From positions 1-64,000 of the forward strand of contig CACYQB010000002.1 of assembly GCA_902776435.1 (NCBI GenBank): a DNA stretch of 64,000 nt. Reading direction: 5' to 3'. This document shows, in pieces, positions 41,717 to 51,187 of this stretch. This stretch comes from an uncultured Bacteroidales bacterium. Its GTDB lineage: Bacteria; Bacteroidota; Bacteroidia; Bacteroidales; Muribaculaceae. Both the position numbers and the translations under genes were made by a program. Every line of letters begins with the position of its first letter. Positions within the stretch are counted from its first letter, which is position 1. Below the pieces are notes generated by a model. It was not told where the DNA came from, made no database searches, and worked only from the letters and a program-made list of their open reading frames with translations.

Positions 41717-43285
41717 ATGATCAAGGAACTGCAATTGCGTGTGACTCCACGCACCGCTGCCAGCATGGGAGATATCGCCCAGCATCTGGCTAAGCATAAC
41801 GACATATCAGCCCAGAGCATTCAGGGTATCAGGATATTGAAACGCTCCATCGATGCGCGTCAGCGCAATGTGGTGGTCAATCTCAAGGTGCGTGTATATA
41901 TCGACGAGCCAATGACCGACGACTATCTGGTGCCTCCCATCGAGTACAAGCCGATGGATGGCAAGCGTCAAGCGATTGTCGTGGGCATGGGGCCTGGCGG
42001 ATTGTTCGCTGCTTTGAGGCTCATTGAGTTGGGTGTCAAGCCCATTGTGCTGGAGCGAGGCAAGGACGTTATGAAACGCCGTGTTGATGCATCTCGCATC
42101 CAGCGTGAAGGCGTGGTGGACCCTGAGAGTAATTACTGTTTTGGCGAGGGTGGGGCAGGTGCCTATAGCGATGGCAAACTCTACACCCGCAGCAAGAAAC
42201 GCGGCTCGGTGGACCGTGTGCTTGGCATCTTTGTCCAGCATGGAGCGCGTGAAGATATCCTCATCGATGCCCATCCCCATATCGGCAGTGACAAGTTGCC
42301 GGGTGTCATCAAGGCAATGCGGGAAACCATTTTGCAATGCGGTGGCGAGGTCCACTTCGAGACGAGGGTGACTCGACTTATTGTCGAGAACGGTCGTGTG
42401 ACAGGCGTGGAAACTGCAACTGGCGAGCACTTTGATGGCCCTGTCGTTTTGGCTACTGGCCACTCAGCCCGTGATGTCTATCAGATGCTCTACGACAGCG
42501 ATATCACGGTCGAAGCCAAGGGCATTGCCGTGGGTGTGCGCTTGGAACACCCCCAACGCATCATTGACCAGATCCAGTATCACAGTGTGCTGGGACGAGG
42601 TGAATATCTGCCTGCCGCAGAATATAATTTTGTGACGCAGGTCGATCATCGTGGCGTATATTCATTCTGTATGTGCCCCGGTGGCTTTGTCGTCCCTGCA
42701 GTGAGTGAGCCTGATGGCCTTGTGGTCAACGGCATGTCACCCAGCAACCGTGGTTCGCATTGGGCCAACTCGGGCATGGTGGTAGAATTGCATCCCGAGG
42801 ATTTGCCTGAGCATTATAAGAAATATGGTGTGCTGGCCATGATGATGTTCCAGCGTGATATGGAGCGCAGGGCCTTTGCCGAGGCGGACAATACGCTCAT
42901 TGCCGGAGCCCAGCGCATGAAGGATTTTGTGGACGGAAAGCCTTCACGCAACATCCCTCCATCTTCTTATCTGCCAGGAGTTCAGCCCTCAAGGCTTGAC
43001 CAATGGATGCCGCCGTTTGTCGCTAACCGCCTGCGTAAGGGCTTTAAGATTTTTGGTCTGAATGCACGTGGTTTCTTGACCAACGACGCTATTGTCATCG
43101 GTGTCGAGACCCGCACATCTTCGCCCCTGCGCATCCCGCGTGACAATGAATTGCTCCACCACATTGTCTTGGAAGGGCTTTATCCCTGTGGCGAGGGAGC
43201 AGGTTATGCTGGCGGAATCGTCTCAAGCGCCATCGATGGCGAACGCTGTGCCGAGGCTCTTGCATCCTCTTTAGGACTACACTAA
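41717..43285 (+). CDS. FAD-dependent NAD(P) oxidoreductase (COG2509-like)
   Basis: 522 aa. An N-terminal extension (about 1-85) precedes the FAD-binding motif VVGMGPGGLFAAL (about 91-103) with the following VLERGKDV. YCFGEGGAGAYSDGKLYTRSKKRG and the closing GLYPCGEGAGYAGGI are typical of the uncharacterised dehydrogenase family COG2509. The reaction is unknown. Monocistronic. Confidence 0.88.
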   Translation: MIKELQLRVTPRTAASMGDIAQHLAKHNDISAQSIQGIRILKRSIDARQRNVVVNLKVRVYIDEPMTDDYLVPPIEYKPMDGKRQAIVVGMGPGGLFAALRLIELGVKPIVLERGKDVMKRRVDASRIQREGVVDPESNYCFGEGGAGAYSDGKLYTRSKKRGSVDRVLGIFVQHGAREDILIDAHPHIGSDKLPGVIKAMRETILQCGGEVHFETRVTRLIVENGRVTGVETATGEHFDGPVVLATGHSARDVYQMLYDSDITVEAKGIAVGVRLEHPQRIIDQIQYHSVLGRGEYLPAAEYNFVTQVDHRGVYSFCMCPGGFVVPAVSEPDGLVVNGMSPSNRGSHWANSGMVVELHPEDLPEHYKKYGVLAMMMFQRDMERRAFAEADNTLIAGAQRMKDFVDGKPSRNIPPSSYLPGVQPSRLDQWMPPFVANRLRKGFKIFGLNARGFLTNDAIVIGVETRTSSPLRIPRDNELLHHIVLEGLYPCGEGAGYAGGIVSSAIDGERCAEALASSLGLH

Positions 43286-43399
43286 AACATAAATAACAAT
43301 AAAAACAACATTTTTTTGCTCTTTTGTACAATTTGGCGCGCAATTTGCGGTTAATGATGCATCGAGTTTTTTTAGATAAACATATCATCTGATTGAATT

Positions 43400-44104
43400 A
43401 TGAAAGAGAAAATGATTATTTCGGCAGCCCTCATCGCATTGAGCGTTTTTTCGTTGGGCTGGTTTATCAAGGCTGGCATTGACGACTTTGCTAGCAAGGA
43501 CCGTAAAGTCAGTGTAAAGGGTCTCGCCGAGCAAGAGGTGCCGGCGGACAAGGTGACTTGGCCCATTGTTACTAAGGAAGTGGGAAACGACCTGCCGGGA
43601 TTGTTTGAGCGTATCGGTGCCACTCAAGCCAAAATCAAGTCTTTCTTGATCAAGGGTGGTGTCAAGGAAGAGGAGATCAGCCAGAATGCTCCCATGGTGG
43701 TTGACTTGACTGCTCGCGAGTATGACTCGTCTAACAGGAGCTTCCGTTACATCGTCACTTCTGTGCTTACCGTAACAAGTAAGAATGTGGAACAGGTGCG
43801 CAAACTCATCGCAAAGCAGGGTGACCTCTTGCGTGAAGGTGTAGCCATCACGGGTGACAGTTATGACAATCAGATTCAGTATGAGTTTGTCGCATTCAAG
43901 GAGATGAAGCCCAAGATGATGCAGGAGGCTATTGAGAACGCTCAAGTAACTGCCGAGCAGTTCGCCAAGAACTCCCACAGCAAACTCAACAAGATTGTGA
44001 GCGCTGACCAGGGCCAGTTCTCTATCGATGACCGAGACGAGTACACCCCATGGATCAAGAAGGTCCGCGTAGTGACTACCGTCACCTACTCCCTCAAGAA
44101 CTAA
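43400..44104 (+). CDS. SIMPL-domain protein
   Basis: 234 aa. An N-terminal uncleaved or signal helix (5-27) is followed by a SIMPL/DUF541 domain: [28 protein letters not shown] and the C-terminal ATVAEQF-like [19 protein letters not shown] with [13 protein letters not shown]. Members are exported and form large rings; function mostly unknown (BP26 of Brucella is one). Ends at a strong terminator. Confidence 0.87.
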   Translation: MKEKMIISAALIALSVFSLGWFIKAGIDDFASKDRKVSVKGLAEQEVPADKVTWPIVTKEVGNDLPGLFERIGATQAKIKSFLIKGGVKEEEISQNAPMVVDLTAREYDSSNRSFRYIVTSVLTVTSKNVEQVRKLIAKQGDLLREGVAITGDSYDNQIQYEFVAFKEMKPKMMQEAIENAQVTAEQFAKNSHSKLNKIVSADQGQFSIDDRDEYTPWIKKVRVVTTVTYSLKN

Positions 44105-44129
44105 CCAATAGTAAGGAACGCTAAAAATT

Positions 44130-44186
44130 GAATACCCTGAGTATTCTGAAATCTATCAGAATCCATCAGGGTATTCTGTTTTTTTT
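44130..44186 (+). terminator. Strong intrinsic terminator between convergent genes
   Basis: GAATACCCTGA (44130-44140) pairs with TCAGGGTATTC (44166-44176), with an inner ATTCTGA/TCAGAAT stem, then eight T. It separates the SIMPL gene from the convergent umuC. Confidence 0.9.
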
Positions 44187-45450
44187 ATCGGTCAATCATG
44201 CCGGTGTAGAAGTGTAGAGTCTTGCTGGTGGTGTTGAAGTGGTTTTGGTTGGGTGACCACTCGCCGCGTTGCAGTCCTGGAGCAAGTCTTACCGAACGCG
44301 TGCCGTACATGTTGTTGATGCCATCGATGCTATTCATCAAGCGGCGCAGTTTGCCATGGTCTTCGGGGTCAAACACATTGAGTTGGATACCGCTGCCGTG
44401 CTGGATATCCAGCGCCATGACGCCTGCCTTGCGGTAAGAAAATCCGTCGCGCCAGATGATGTTGAAAGCGTTGAGGGCCTGGCGGGCAATGGTCATCGTG
44501 TCACTCGTGGGCGTGGCGAGTTGCAGTTGACACGAGTTGGAATAGAAGGGCAGGTCCTCACGGAAATGGTCGCCCCTCACGTAGGTCATGATGCTCCCAG
44601 CCACGCTGCTTTCGTCACGCAGTTGGCGTGCCGTGCGCTCGGCAAATGACACTATGGCATCTGCAACCTCATCGCGGTCGGTAAGAACCTTGCCAAATGT
44701 GCGTGAGGTCATGATGGTCTTGTGGGCGATGTCCACCGGGTTGGCTATCTGGCAATCGTGGCCCATGAGTTCGCGCTGTGTGCGTTCAAGAGTCACCGAA
44801 TACAGTGACCTGACCAGTGACGATGGCATGTTTACAAAATCGGCAGCAGTTTTGATGCCTCGTGACTGCAGCGAGGCCGACAGCCGCCGCCCAATACCCC
44901 ACACATCCTCAATCGACGTGCGCCTTAAGATGATGTCAATGGCTTCGGGTCTCACGAGCCAATACACACCGTCGGTGATGCGGTGGTCTTTTTTAGCGAT
45001 GTGGTTGGCAACCTTGGCGAGTGTACGCGACGGGGCAAAGCCTATACTGACGGGAATGCCCACATATTGTTTTATCTTTTTCACCATCTCGGCCATGACT
45101 CGATGGCTTGTCTCCACATCTTCGTGTGGCAGTTTGAAAAAGGCCTCATCCACCGAGTATTGCTGCAGGTTATCTACTTCTTGGCCCATCAGTTCCATCA
45201 CACGTTTGGACAGGTCGCGGTACAGGATATGGCGAGCCGACAACTGGATGACTTGTCGCGGATCGGTATGCTCCTTGATTTTGAAGGCGGGACACCCCAT
45301 GGGGATGCCTGCTGCTTTGGCCTCGTTGCTGCGGGCGATGACGCATCCGTCATTGTTGGAGAGGACAACAACTTTTTTCCCGTTGAGCCTCGGGTCAAAC
45401 ACCCGCTCACAGGAAACAAAGAAATTATTACAATCAACTAGCCCGTACAT
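44185..45450 (-). CDS. umuC: Y-family DNA polymerase, UmuC-like
   Basis: 421 aa translesion polymerase. Catalytic residues in LVDCNNFF (Asp6) and YSVDEAFF (Asp101, Glu102), both at the positions of E. coli UmuC; NNDGCVIARSNEAK, GIGRRL (helix-hairpin-helix) and a UmuC-specific C-terminal domain follow. In other Bacteroidales umuD normally precedes umuC; here no umuD-like frame exists within the neighbouring sequence, only a heptamer array and an ABC-F gene. UmuD may be elsewhere in the genome. Confidence 0.93.
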   Translation of the reverse strand: MYGLVDCNNFFVSCERVFDPRLNGKKVVVLSNNDGCVIARSNEAKAAGIPMGCPAFKIKEHTDPRQVIQLSARHILYRDLSKRVMELMGQEVDNLQQYSVDEAFFKLPHEDVETSHRVMAEMVKKIKQYVGIPVSIGFAPSRTLAKVANHIAKKDHRITDGVYWLVRPEAIDIILRRTSIEDVWGIGRRLSASLQSRGIKTAADFVNMPSSLVRSLYSVTLERTQRELMGHDCQIANPVDIAHKTIMTSRTFGKVLTDRDEVADAIVSFAERTARQLRDESSVAGSIMTYVRGDHFREDLPFYSNSCQLQLATPTSDTMTIARQALNAFNIIWRDGFSYRKAGVMALDIQHGSGIQLNVFDPEDHGKLRRLMNSIDGINNMYGTRSVRLAPGLQRGEWSPNQNHFNTTSKTLHFYTGMIDR

Positions 45451-45496
45451 GATTTACCTTTAATCGTTATTAGAACATCAGTTGCCTCCGCCAAAC

Positions 45497-45580
45497 AACT
45501 CCTCACTTCTAACTCCTCACTTCTAACTCCTAACTCCCAACTCCTCACTTCTAACTCCTAACTTCTAACTCCTAACTCTC
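45497..45580. repeat. Heptamer array AACTCCT/CACTTCT, 12 units
   Basis: The longest array in the window: twelve 7-base units, mostly AACTCCT, CACTTCT and AACTTCT. Its right end enters the ABC-F gene: the minus-strand TAG stop at 45574-45572 is formed by array bases. Confidence 0.8.
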
Positions 45581-47440
45581 AGAAAGCTCCAGCCAGCGCA
45601 TCTCTTTCTCGTCAAGCAAGTCTTTGACCTCTTGGTAACGGGCAGCCTTGGCGGCAACGTCATCGAGGGTCTCACCACTGGCAAATAGGGCATCCAACTC
45701 GGCTTTCTCCTTATTGAGTGCTTCAATGTCAATGTTGAGTTGTTCTAACTCACGTTGTTCCTTGTAAGAGAGCCGCTTCTGCTCGCTGCGGTTCGCCCAT
45801 GTGTTTTCTTTGGGTTTGGCGACCTCCTGCTCTTTAGCGGCTTGGGCGGCTTCCTGTTCGTGATGCTGTTTCCATGCACGATACTCGCTATAGTTGCCAG
45901 GGAAATCCTTGACGTGGCCATTACCCGTGAAGACAAACGTGTGATCCACAGTGCGGTCCATGAAGAAACGGTCGTGACTCACAATGATGACACATCCGTT
46001 AAACTGCGACAAGTATTCTTCTAGGATCTCGAGGGTAGAAATGTCCAGGTCGTTGGTCGGCTCATCCAGGATGAGGAAGTTGGGCTTGGTCATCAACACA
46101 ATGGCCAGATAAAGCCTGCGCCGCTCACCGCCACTCAACTTGGCAATATACTTCTGCTGGTCTTGTGGCGTGAACAGGAAGTGGTTCAACCACGCCATGG
46201 CGGTGTAGTGGTGTTTTTCATCAAAGTAGATGTACTCAGCCACATCACGCACGGCGTCAATCACCCGCTTGCCTTCGTCAAACTGCATGCCCTCCTGACT
46301 ATAATGGGCAAATTTCACGGTCTCGCCGATTTCGAAGTATCCCCTGTCGGGTTTGACGATGTCGAGCAGCAGTTTGATAAACGTGGTCTTGCCGACACCG
46401 TTATCACCCACGATGCCCAGTTTCTCATATCGGGCAAAGGTATAGTTGAAATCATCGAGAATCACCTTGTCACCATAGCGCTTGCTAACGTGATGGGCGG
46501 TGAATATCTTTTTGCCGATATAGGCGCTCTTGACGTTCAGTTCCACCTCTCCGTCATCACGTCGTTGTGAGGCGCGTTCCTGCAGGTCATAGAACGCATC
46601 AATGCGGTACTGTGCCTTGTGGGCACGGGCCTGCGGTTGGCGGCGCATCCAGTCCAGCTCGGTTCGCAGCAGGTTGCGGGCGCGTTCCACTTGGACATTT
46701 TGCGCCTCGATGCGTTCAGCACGTTTCTCCAGATAGTAGTTGTAGTTGCCGCTGTAGGAGAAGATGCTGTGCTGATCCATCTCGAGGATACGGTTGCAGA
46801 TGTTGTCCAGGAAGTAGCGGTCGTGGGTCACCATCAGCAGGGTAACCCGACTGCGCTGAAGATAGTTCTCCAGCCACTCGATCATGTCAATGTCAAGGTG
46901 GTTGGTGGGCTCATCGAGGATGAGCATCTGAGGCTCGTCGATGAGCAGCCTGGCTAGCGCCACTCGCTTGACCTGACCACCACTTAACTCCTTGACAGGA
47001 TGATTGTAATCGGTAATCTTCAGTTGAGAGAGAATCTGCTTGAAACGCTCTTCATAGTCCCATGCAGTATTGGCGTCCATCATCTGGATGGCAGCTGTCA
47101 TTGCATCACTGTCACCAGTGCGCAATGCTTCTTCATAGGCATGGATGGCGCCCGAACGTGGATCGTCACCGTGAAGGCAAGCGTCCAGCACGGTGTGGGC
47201 ACCTCCCAGGTCAGGCAACTGTGGCAGATAGCCCACGCGCAGGTTGTTGCGGTAGATCACTGTGCCGCTATCTTGTGAGGCTATGCCGGCCAGGATGTCA
47301 AGCAGGGTGGATTTGCCCGTGCCGTTTTTGGCGATGAGACCGATTTTCTCACCCTCGGCAACGCCGAAAGTCAGATCCTCGAAGAGCACATCGACGCCGA
47401 ACGCCTTGCTCAATCCCTCAACTTGTAAATAACTCACCAT
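45572..47440 (-). CDS. ABC-F family ATPase (Uup-like)
   Basis: 622 aa, two nucleotide-binding domains with no membrane part. Walker A GLIAKNGTGKST and GIVGDNGVGKTT, signatures LSGGQVKR and LSGGERRR, Walker B LILDEPTNHLD and LILDEPTNDLD. The interdomain linker and a C-terminal coiled coil (about 560-622, rich in E, L, Q, K) place it with Uup. ABC-F proteins act on ribosomes or in DNA repair; which one cannot be told. It follows the M18 aminopeptidase. Confidence 0.93.
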   Translation of the reverse strand: MVSYLQVEGLSKAFGVDVLFEDLTFGVAEGEKIGLIAKNGTGKSTLLDILAGIASQDSGTVIYRNNLRVGYLPQLPDLGGAHTVLDACLHGDDPRSGAIHAYEEALRTGDSDAMTAAIQMMDANTAWDYEERFKQILSQLKITDYNHPVKELSGGQVKRVALARLLIDEPQMLILDEPTNHLDIDMIEWLENYLQRSRVTLLMVTHDRYFLDNICNRILEMDQHSIFSYSGNYNYYLEKRAERIEAQNVQVERARNLLRTELDWMRRQPQARAHKAQYRIDAFYDLQERASQRRDDGEVELNVKSAYIGKKIFTAHHVSKRYGDKVILDDFNYTFARYEKLGIVGDNGVGKTTFIKLLLDIVKPDRGYFEIGETVKFAHYSQEGMQFDEGKRVIDAVRDVAEYIYFDEKHHYTAMAWLNHFLFTPQDQQKYIAKLSGGERRRLYLAIVLMTKPNFLILDEPTNDLDISTLEILEEYLSQFNGCVIIVSHDRFFMDRTVDHTFVFTGNGHVKDFPGNYSEYRAWKQHHEQEAAQAAKEQEVAKPKENTWANRSEQKRLSYKEQRELEQLNIDIEALNKEKAELDALFASGETLDDVAAKAARYQEVKDLLDEKEMRWLELSES

Positions 47441-47449
47441 AGTCTACTG

Positions 47450-47470
47450 TGCCATGGCTCTGCCACGGCA
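47450..47470. repeat. 21-base palindrome TGCCATGGCTCTGCCACGGCA
   Basis: Stem TGCC(A)TGGC against GCCACGGCA, one mismatch, in the 36-base gap between the M18 and ABC-F genes. It resembles the hairpin at 26279-26299 in length, stem and loop. Small palindromic repeat or attenuator. Confidence 0.45.
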
Positions 47471-47476
47471 TTTCTC

Positions 47477-48775
47477 TCAAGCGAAGAACTGTTTCATCAC
47501 CTTGATCATGTTCACATGGTCGTCACACGATCCGGTCTCGCGAACCGAGTGCATGGCCAGTACTGGATTACCCACATCAACACCTTCGATGTCGAGTTGA
47601 CCGGTGAGGATGTTGCCCAGCGTTGAGCCGCCAGCCACGTCGCTATGGTTCACAAAATATTGGAACGGGGCGTCAGCCTTTTCACACAGGCTCTTGAAGA
47701 TGGCGGCTGAGTGGGCGTCGCTCATATACTTGCAGTTGGCGTTGACTTTGACACACGGACCTCCGCCCAGTGAAGGATGATTGGTCGGGTCATATTTTTC
47801 GGGATAATTAGGATGGAATGCATGAGCATTGTCAGCCGAAATCATGAACGAACGGTGAACGGCACGACCATAGTCCTCAAAGTCGCCACCCAGTGCCATA
47901 ACCAGCCTTAGCAGCATATTTCCCAAGACGGGCGAATGGGCGCCTTGCTTGGTGCCGCTGCCGGTCTCCTCGTTGTCAAAGATGGCTGCTACCAGCGTGG
48001 CATCCTTGTCCTTGGCTTCGGTGATGGCAGTGATGGCGGCATGGACCATGCTCAAGTCATCGAGGCGCCCAGCCGAAATGAACTCATTATTAAGGCCAAA
48101 CAGGCTTGCCTTGCTCACGTCGTAGAGCATCAGGTCAAAGTCCAGGATGTCAGCGGCATCGACTTGCAATTCGTCAGCGACGAGATAAAGCAGCGTGTTT
48201 TGCCACTCAAAGTCCTTGTTGATTTTGGCCAGAATGGGCAACATGTCCTTTTGCTTGGACAGGTGATTGCCTTCGTTGACTGCGCGGTTGAAGTGGATGG
48301 CCAGATGCGAGATGCACATCAGCGGGCGGTCAATCTTGATGAGTTTGGTCACGGGGTGCAGGGCATCCTTACCCTTGAGCAGAACGCGGCCTGCAAGTGA
48401 CAGGGGACGGTCAAACCATGTGTAGAGAATCGGGCCGCCATAGACCTCGGTATTCAGACGCAGGATGCCTCCGTCGCCAGGAATCTCGCTCGCGGGTTTG
48501 ATTCTGAAGCAAGGTGAGTCACTGTGAGCGGCAATAATCTTGAATCCTGTGTCGGCTGGCTTTTTCTTTCCCACCTGCACGGCAAAGATGGCGCTGTCGT
48601 TCTTGGTGAAAAAGAACTTGTCGCCAGCCTTGGCTGTCATCTTGTCATCAATTTTCTTCTCCTGGAATCCGTTGGCGGTAAGGATTTTCTTCACGGTGTC
48701 CACAGCCAGGAAGTTGCAGGGACTGTTATCGAGGAACTCAAGCAGTGAGTTCACATAGTTGTTGGTCTTGCTCAT
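47477..48775 (-). CDS. M18 family aminopeptidase
   Basis: 432 aa dinuclear zinc aminopeptidase. IIAAHSDSPCFRIKP (first His-Asp), VAAIFDNEETGSGTKQGAHS (Asp-Asn-Glu-Glu pair), ISADNAHAFHPNYPEKYDPTNHP and the C-terminal VAGGSTLGN with MHSVRETG match the family. Cleaves N-terminal residues from cytoplasmic peptides. It follows DUF5063 by 22 bases and probably belongs to the yicC operon. Confidence 0.93.
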   Translation of the reverse strand: MSKTNNYVNSLLEFLDNSPCNFLAVDTVKKILTANGFQEKKIDDKMTAKAGDKFFFTKNDSAIFAVQVGKKKPADTGFKIIAAHSDSPCFRIKPASEIPGDGGILRLNTEVYGGPILYTWFDRPLSLAGRVLLKGKDALHPVTKLIKIDRPLMCISHLAIHFNRAVNEGNHLSKQKDMLPILAKINKDFEWQNTLLYLVADELQVDAADILDFDLMLYDVSKASLFGLNNEFISAGRLDDLSMVHAAITAITEAKDKDATLVAAIFDNEETGSGTKQGAHSPVLGNMLLRLVMALGGDFEDYGRAVHRSFMISADNAHAFHPNYPEKYDPTNHPSLGGGPCVKVNANCKYMSDAHSAAIFKSLCEKADAPFQYFVNHSDVAGGSTLGNILTGQLDIEGVDVGNPVLAMHSVRETGSCDDHVNMIKVMKQFFA

Positions 48776-48797
48776 AATATATGTTAGTTTTTAATGT

Positions 48798-49298
48798 TTA
48801 AATTCCGTAATAGATGGCATTCAGTGCGCGCAGCACGTTGCACAGCGTTTGGCCCCAATAATTGATGAAGTTGATCTTGCACTGGCACAGCATTTCGTGC
48901 TGTGTCTCGGTCAGGGCATCCTGAATCGAGTGGATGAGGTTGAAGAACTCTTGGTACAGGTCGGCAAGATTCTCGGACACCGACGCCGAGATGGGCGTAT
49001 CACTGTATTTCATGTCCTCCATGAAGACCTCAAGATAGATGTCTTCTTCGGCCATAATCTGTGCTACCCGATCGCGCACCAGGTCATAGACATCCTCCTC
49101 GAGTGCCGAGTCAATAAACTCTTCGCTGTAACTGTCATCGTCAATGTCGTTGATGGTGATGTACAGGCGTGGCAGCAATTTGAGCATCTGGGCCACAAAC
49201 TGGTCACGGGTCTCGCACTCATTAGAGCGCTCTAACGCATGGCAATATTCATTAGCGAGGGCGATAAACGTCAACTCATTGGGTGTCAACTTATCCAT
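48798..49298 (-). CDS. DUF5063 protein
   Basis: 166 aa, all helical and acidic, no signal. LTFIALANEYCHALERS, MLKLLPRLYITI and YWGQTLCNVLRALNAIYY agree with DUF5063, a Bacteroidetes family of unknown function. The start codon overlaps the nadD stop by 1 base. Confidence 0.85.
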   Translation of the reverse strand: MDKLTPNELTFIALANEYCHALERSNECETRDQFVAQMLKLLPRLYITINDIDDDSYSEEFIDSALEEDVYDLVRDRVAQIMAEEDIYLEVFMEDMKYSDTPISASVSENLADLYQEFFNLIHSIQDALTETQHEMLCQCKINFINYWGQTLCNVLRALNAIYYGI

Positions 49299-49894
49299 TA
49301 TTCTGTCGTTTTTGTGCTGTTGTAGAGGTGGTTTCGGTTGATGTAATGATAGACTTCATCCGGGACATAGTAGCGCACGCTATCGCCGAGTCGCAACCGT
49401 TCACGGATTTGGGTGGATGACAATTCGATGATGGGAGCATCGACCAGTTGGACGCGGTCTCGCAGGTCTTCGGGGATCACCACCTCGTGGCCCAGGCGCG
49501 GATAGACCAGGATATGGTATTTGGCCAGGATTTCCTCGCTGTTGCGCCATTTGCCGAAGACTTCCCAGTTATCGCCTCCGATAACTAGGTAAAACTCATC
49601 ATCAGGGAACTTGGCTTGCAGGGCGTTGAGCGTGTCGATGGTATAGGACGGCTTGGGCATCGTGAACTCAAATGCCGACGTCTCCACGCCCTCCATGGGG
49701 CGAGACACCTTCTCCACCATGCGCAACCGGTCGGTATCGGCCACGTTTCGTTCCTTATCCACTTTCAACGGGTTGACAGGCGAAACCATAAACCATAACC
49801 GGTCCACTGCACCGCAACCGATCACGTGCTGCGCAATGATTGCATGGCCAATGTGTATTGGATCAAACGATCCCCCAAATATCCCAATCCTCAT
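49298..49894 (-). CDS. nadD: Nicotinate-nucleotide adenylyltransferase
   Basis: 198 aa. GIFGGSFDPIHIGHAI (nucleotidyl transferase HxGH type motif), FTMPKPSYTIDTL, VIGGDNWEVF and ELSSTQIRERL complete the enzyme. It adenylates nicotinate mononucleotide in NAD synthesis, so with nadC at 24316 two steps of the pathway are in the window. Confidence 0.94.
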   Translation of the reverse strand: MRIGIFGGSFDPIHIGHAIIAQHVIGCGAVDRLWFMVSPVNPLKVDKERNVADTDRLRMVEKVSRPMEGVETSAFEFTMPKPSYTIDTLNALQAKFPDDEFYLVIGGDNWEVFGKWRNSEEILAKYHILVYPRLGHEVVIPEDLRDRVQLVDAPIIELSSTQIRERLRLGDSVRYYVPDEVYHYINRNHLYNSTKTTE

Positions 49895-50065
49895 CTCTAT
49901 ACTATGATTAATTATCTCTAACCTGCAAAATTAACACAATTCAAACAAGGGCACAAATTATTGTAGTGAAAATTATAAACACAAACGACCATTAGGACAA
50001 CGGTTGACAACATTTGAGTTGCTTGGCGTTGTGCCAATGGTTGTTTGTGTTGTTGAAAGAGCGGG

Positions 50066-50638
50066 TCAGCGTGTGATGAAGTCGGCGATGAGGTCGTGGA
50101 CCTCATTGACGGCGGTCTCAAGGTCGTCGTTGACGACGGTGTGGTCAAATTGGGGACCAATAGAGATTTCAAACTCGGCCTTATCCACACGGGCTTGGAT
50201 GTCCTCCATGCTGTCGGTACCACGGTTAATGAGGCGCTGACGCAGCACTTCCACGCTAGGCGGCTGGATAAAGATGCTGATGGCACGGTCACCATACATC
50301 TTCTTGACGTTCACACCGCCCAGCACATCCAGGTCAAGAACCACGTTCATGCCCATGCTGGTGATGCGCTCAACTTCACTCTTGGGCGTGCCGTAATATC
50401 GTCCCTCATAGACCTCCTGATATTCCACCAGTTCATCGTTTTCAATCATCTGCTGGAATTCCTCGATGGTCTTGTAGTAATAGTCTACGCCATGAACTTC
50501 CTGTCCGCGGCGGGGGCGGGTAGTGGCCGACACCGAGAAGGCAAGCCGCAGAGACTCATCCTGCATGATGCGCCCGATGATAGTCGATTTGCCTGATCCC
50601 GACGGCGCGGATATGATGATCAATTTGCCCTGTTCCAT
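50066..50638 (-). CDS. gmk: Guanylate kinase
   Basis: 190 aa. P-loop SAPSGSGKST (9-18), TTRPRRGQEVHGVDYYY, EYQEVYEGRYYGTPKSEVE and VLDLDVLGGVNVKK. Phosphorylates GMP to GDP. In the yicC operon, as in most bacteria of this group. Confidence 0.96.
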   Translation of the reverse strand: MEQGKLIIISAPSGSGKSTIIGRIMQDESLRLAFSVSATTRPRRGQEVHGVDYYYKTIEEFQQMIENDELVEYQEVYEGRYYGTPKSEVERITSMGMNVVLDLDVLGGVNVKKMYGDRAISIFIQPPSVEVLRQRLINRGTDSMEDIQARVDKAEFEISIGPQFDHTVVNDDLETAVNEVHDLIADFITR

Positions 50639-50650
50639 TCATGAAGAACA

Positions 50651-51127
50651 TTAGAATGTGTACTTCAGACCAAGCACTGTCACCGATTGGTTGAAGTTCT
50701 TCATGATTTGGAACCTCTGCTCGGTGAAGAAATGCAGGCGCTCTTTGATTCGATACTGTGCGCCCAGGCCCACATTGGCACCGCAACGATCAAATGAACT
50801 TTCAAAGTGATTATCGTCATACATATAGTGCCCATAGGAGAAACCAACGAGCGGGTAGAGGGCAAACGAATTACTCGTGGGGATGACATAATGCAAGTTG
50901 AAGTTGGCGTTGAGAGCGCTGATTCCATCATTCTTGAAGAAATAGATGAACTCGGGAGCGAGACGGAAGTTGGTGAGCGGCTCACATTGCAATTGTACAC
51001 CCAGGCCTGCCATGGAGTGCTTGGATGCGTAAACAAATTGACCTCCTACCGATATGTTACCTTTCTCGGCATGAACATTAAACATTGTGGCTATGGCAAT
51101 AATTGCCATGAAGATGTACTTTTTCAT
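50651..51127 (-). CDS. Small outer-membrane beta-barrel protein
   Basis: 158 aa. Signal peptide 1-20 (NVHA), then about eight alternating strands (ISVGGQFVYA, FRLAPEFIYFF, LYPLVGFSYGHYMY, VGLGAQYRI) and a terminal strand VTVLGLKYTF ending in Phe, as recognised by the BAM complex. Function unknown. It stands between yicC and gmk, an unusual insertion in an otherwise conserved housekeeping operon. Confidence 0.8.
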   Translation of the reverse strand: MKKYIFMAIIAIATMFNVHAEKGNISVGGQFVYASKHSMAGLGVQLQCEPLTNFRLAPEFIYFFKNDGISALNANFNLHYVIPTSNSFALYPLVGFSYGHYMYDDNHFESSFDRCGANVGLGAQYRIKERLHFFTEQRFQIMKNFNQSVTVLGLKYTF

Positions 51128-51187
51128 ATCGTTCCAGTTGATATAGGTTATTATTCAATTATACAGTTCTATACTTACTTCAAAAAA

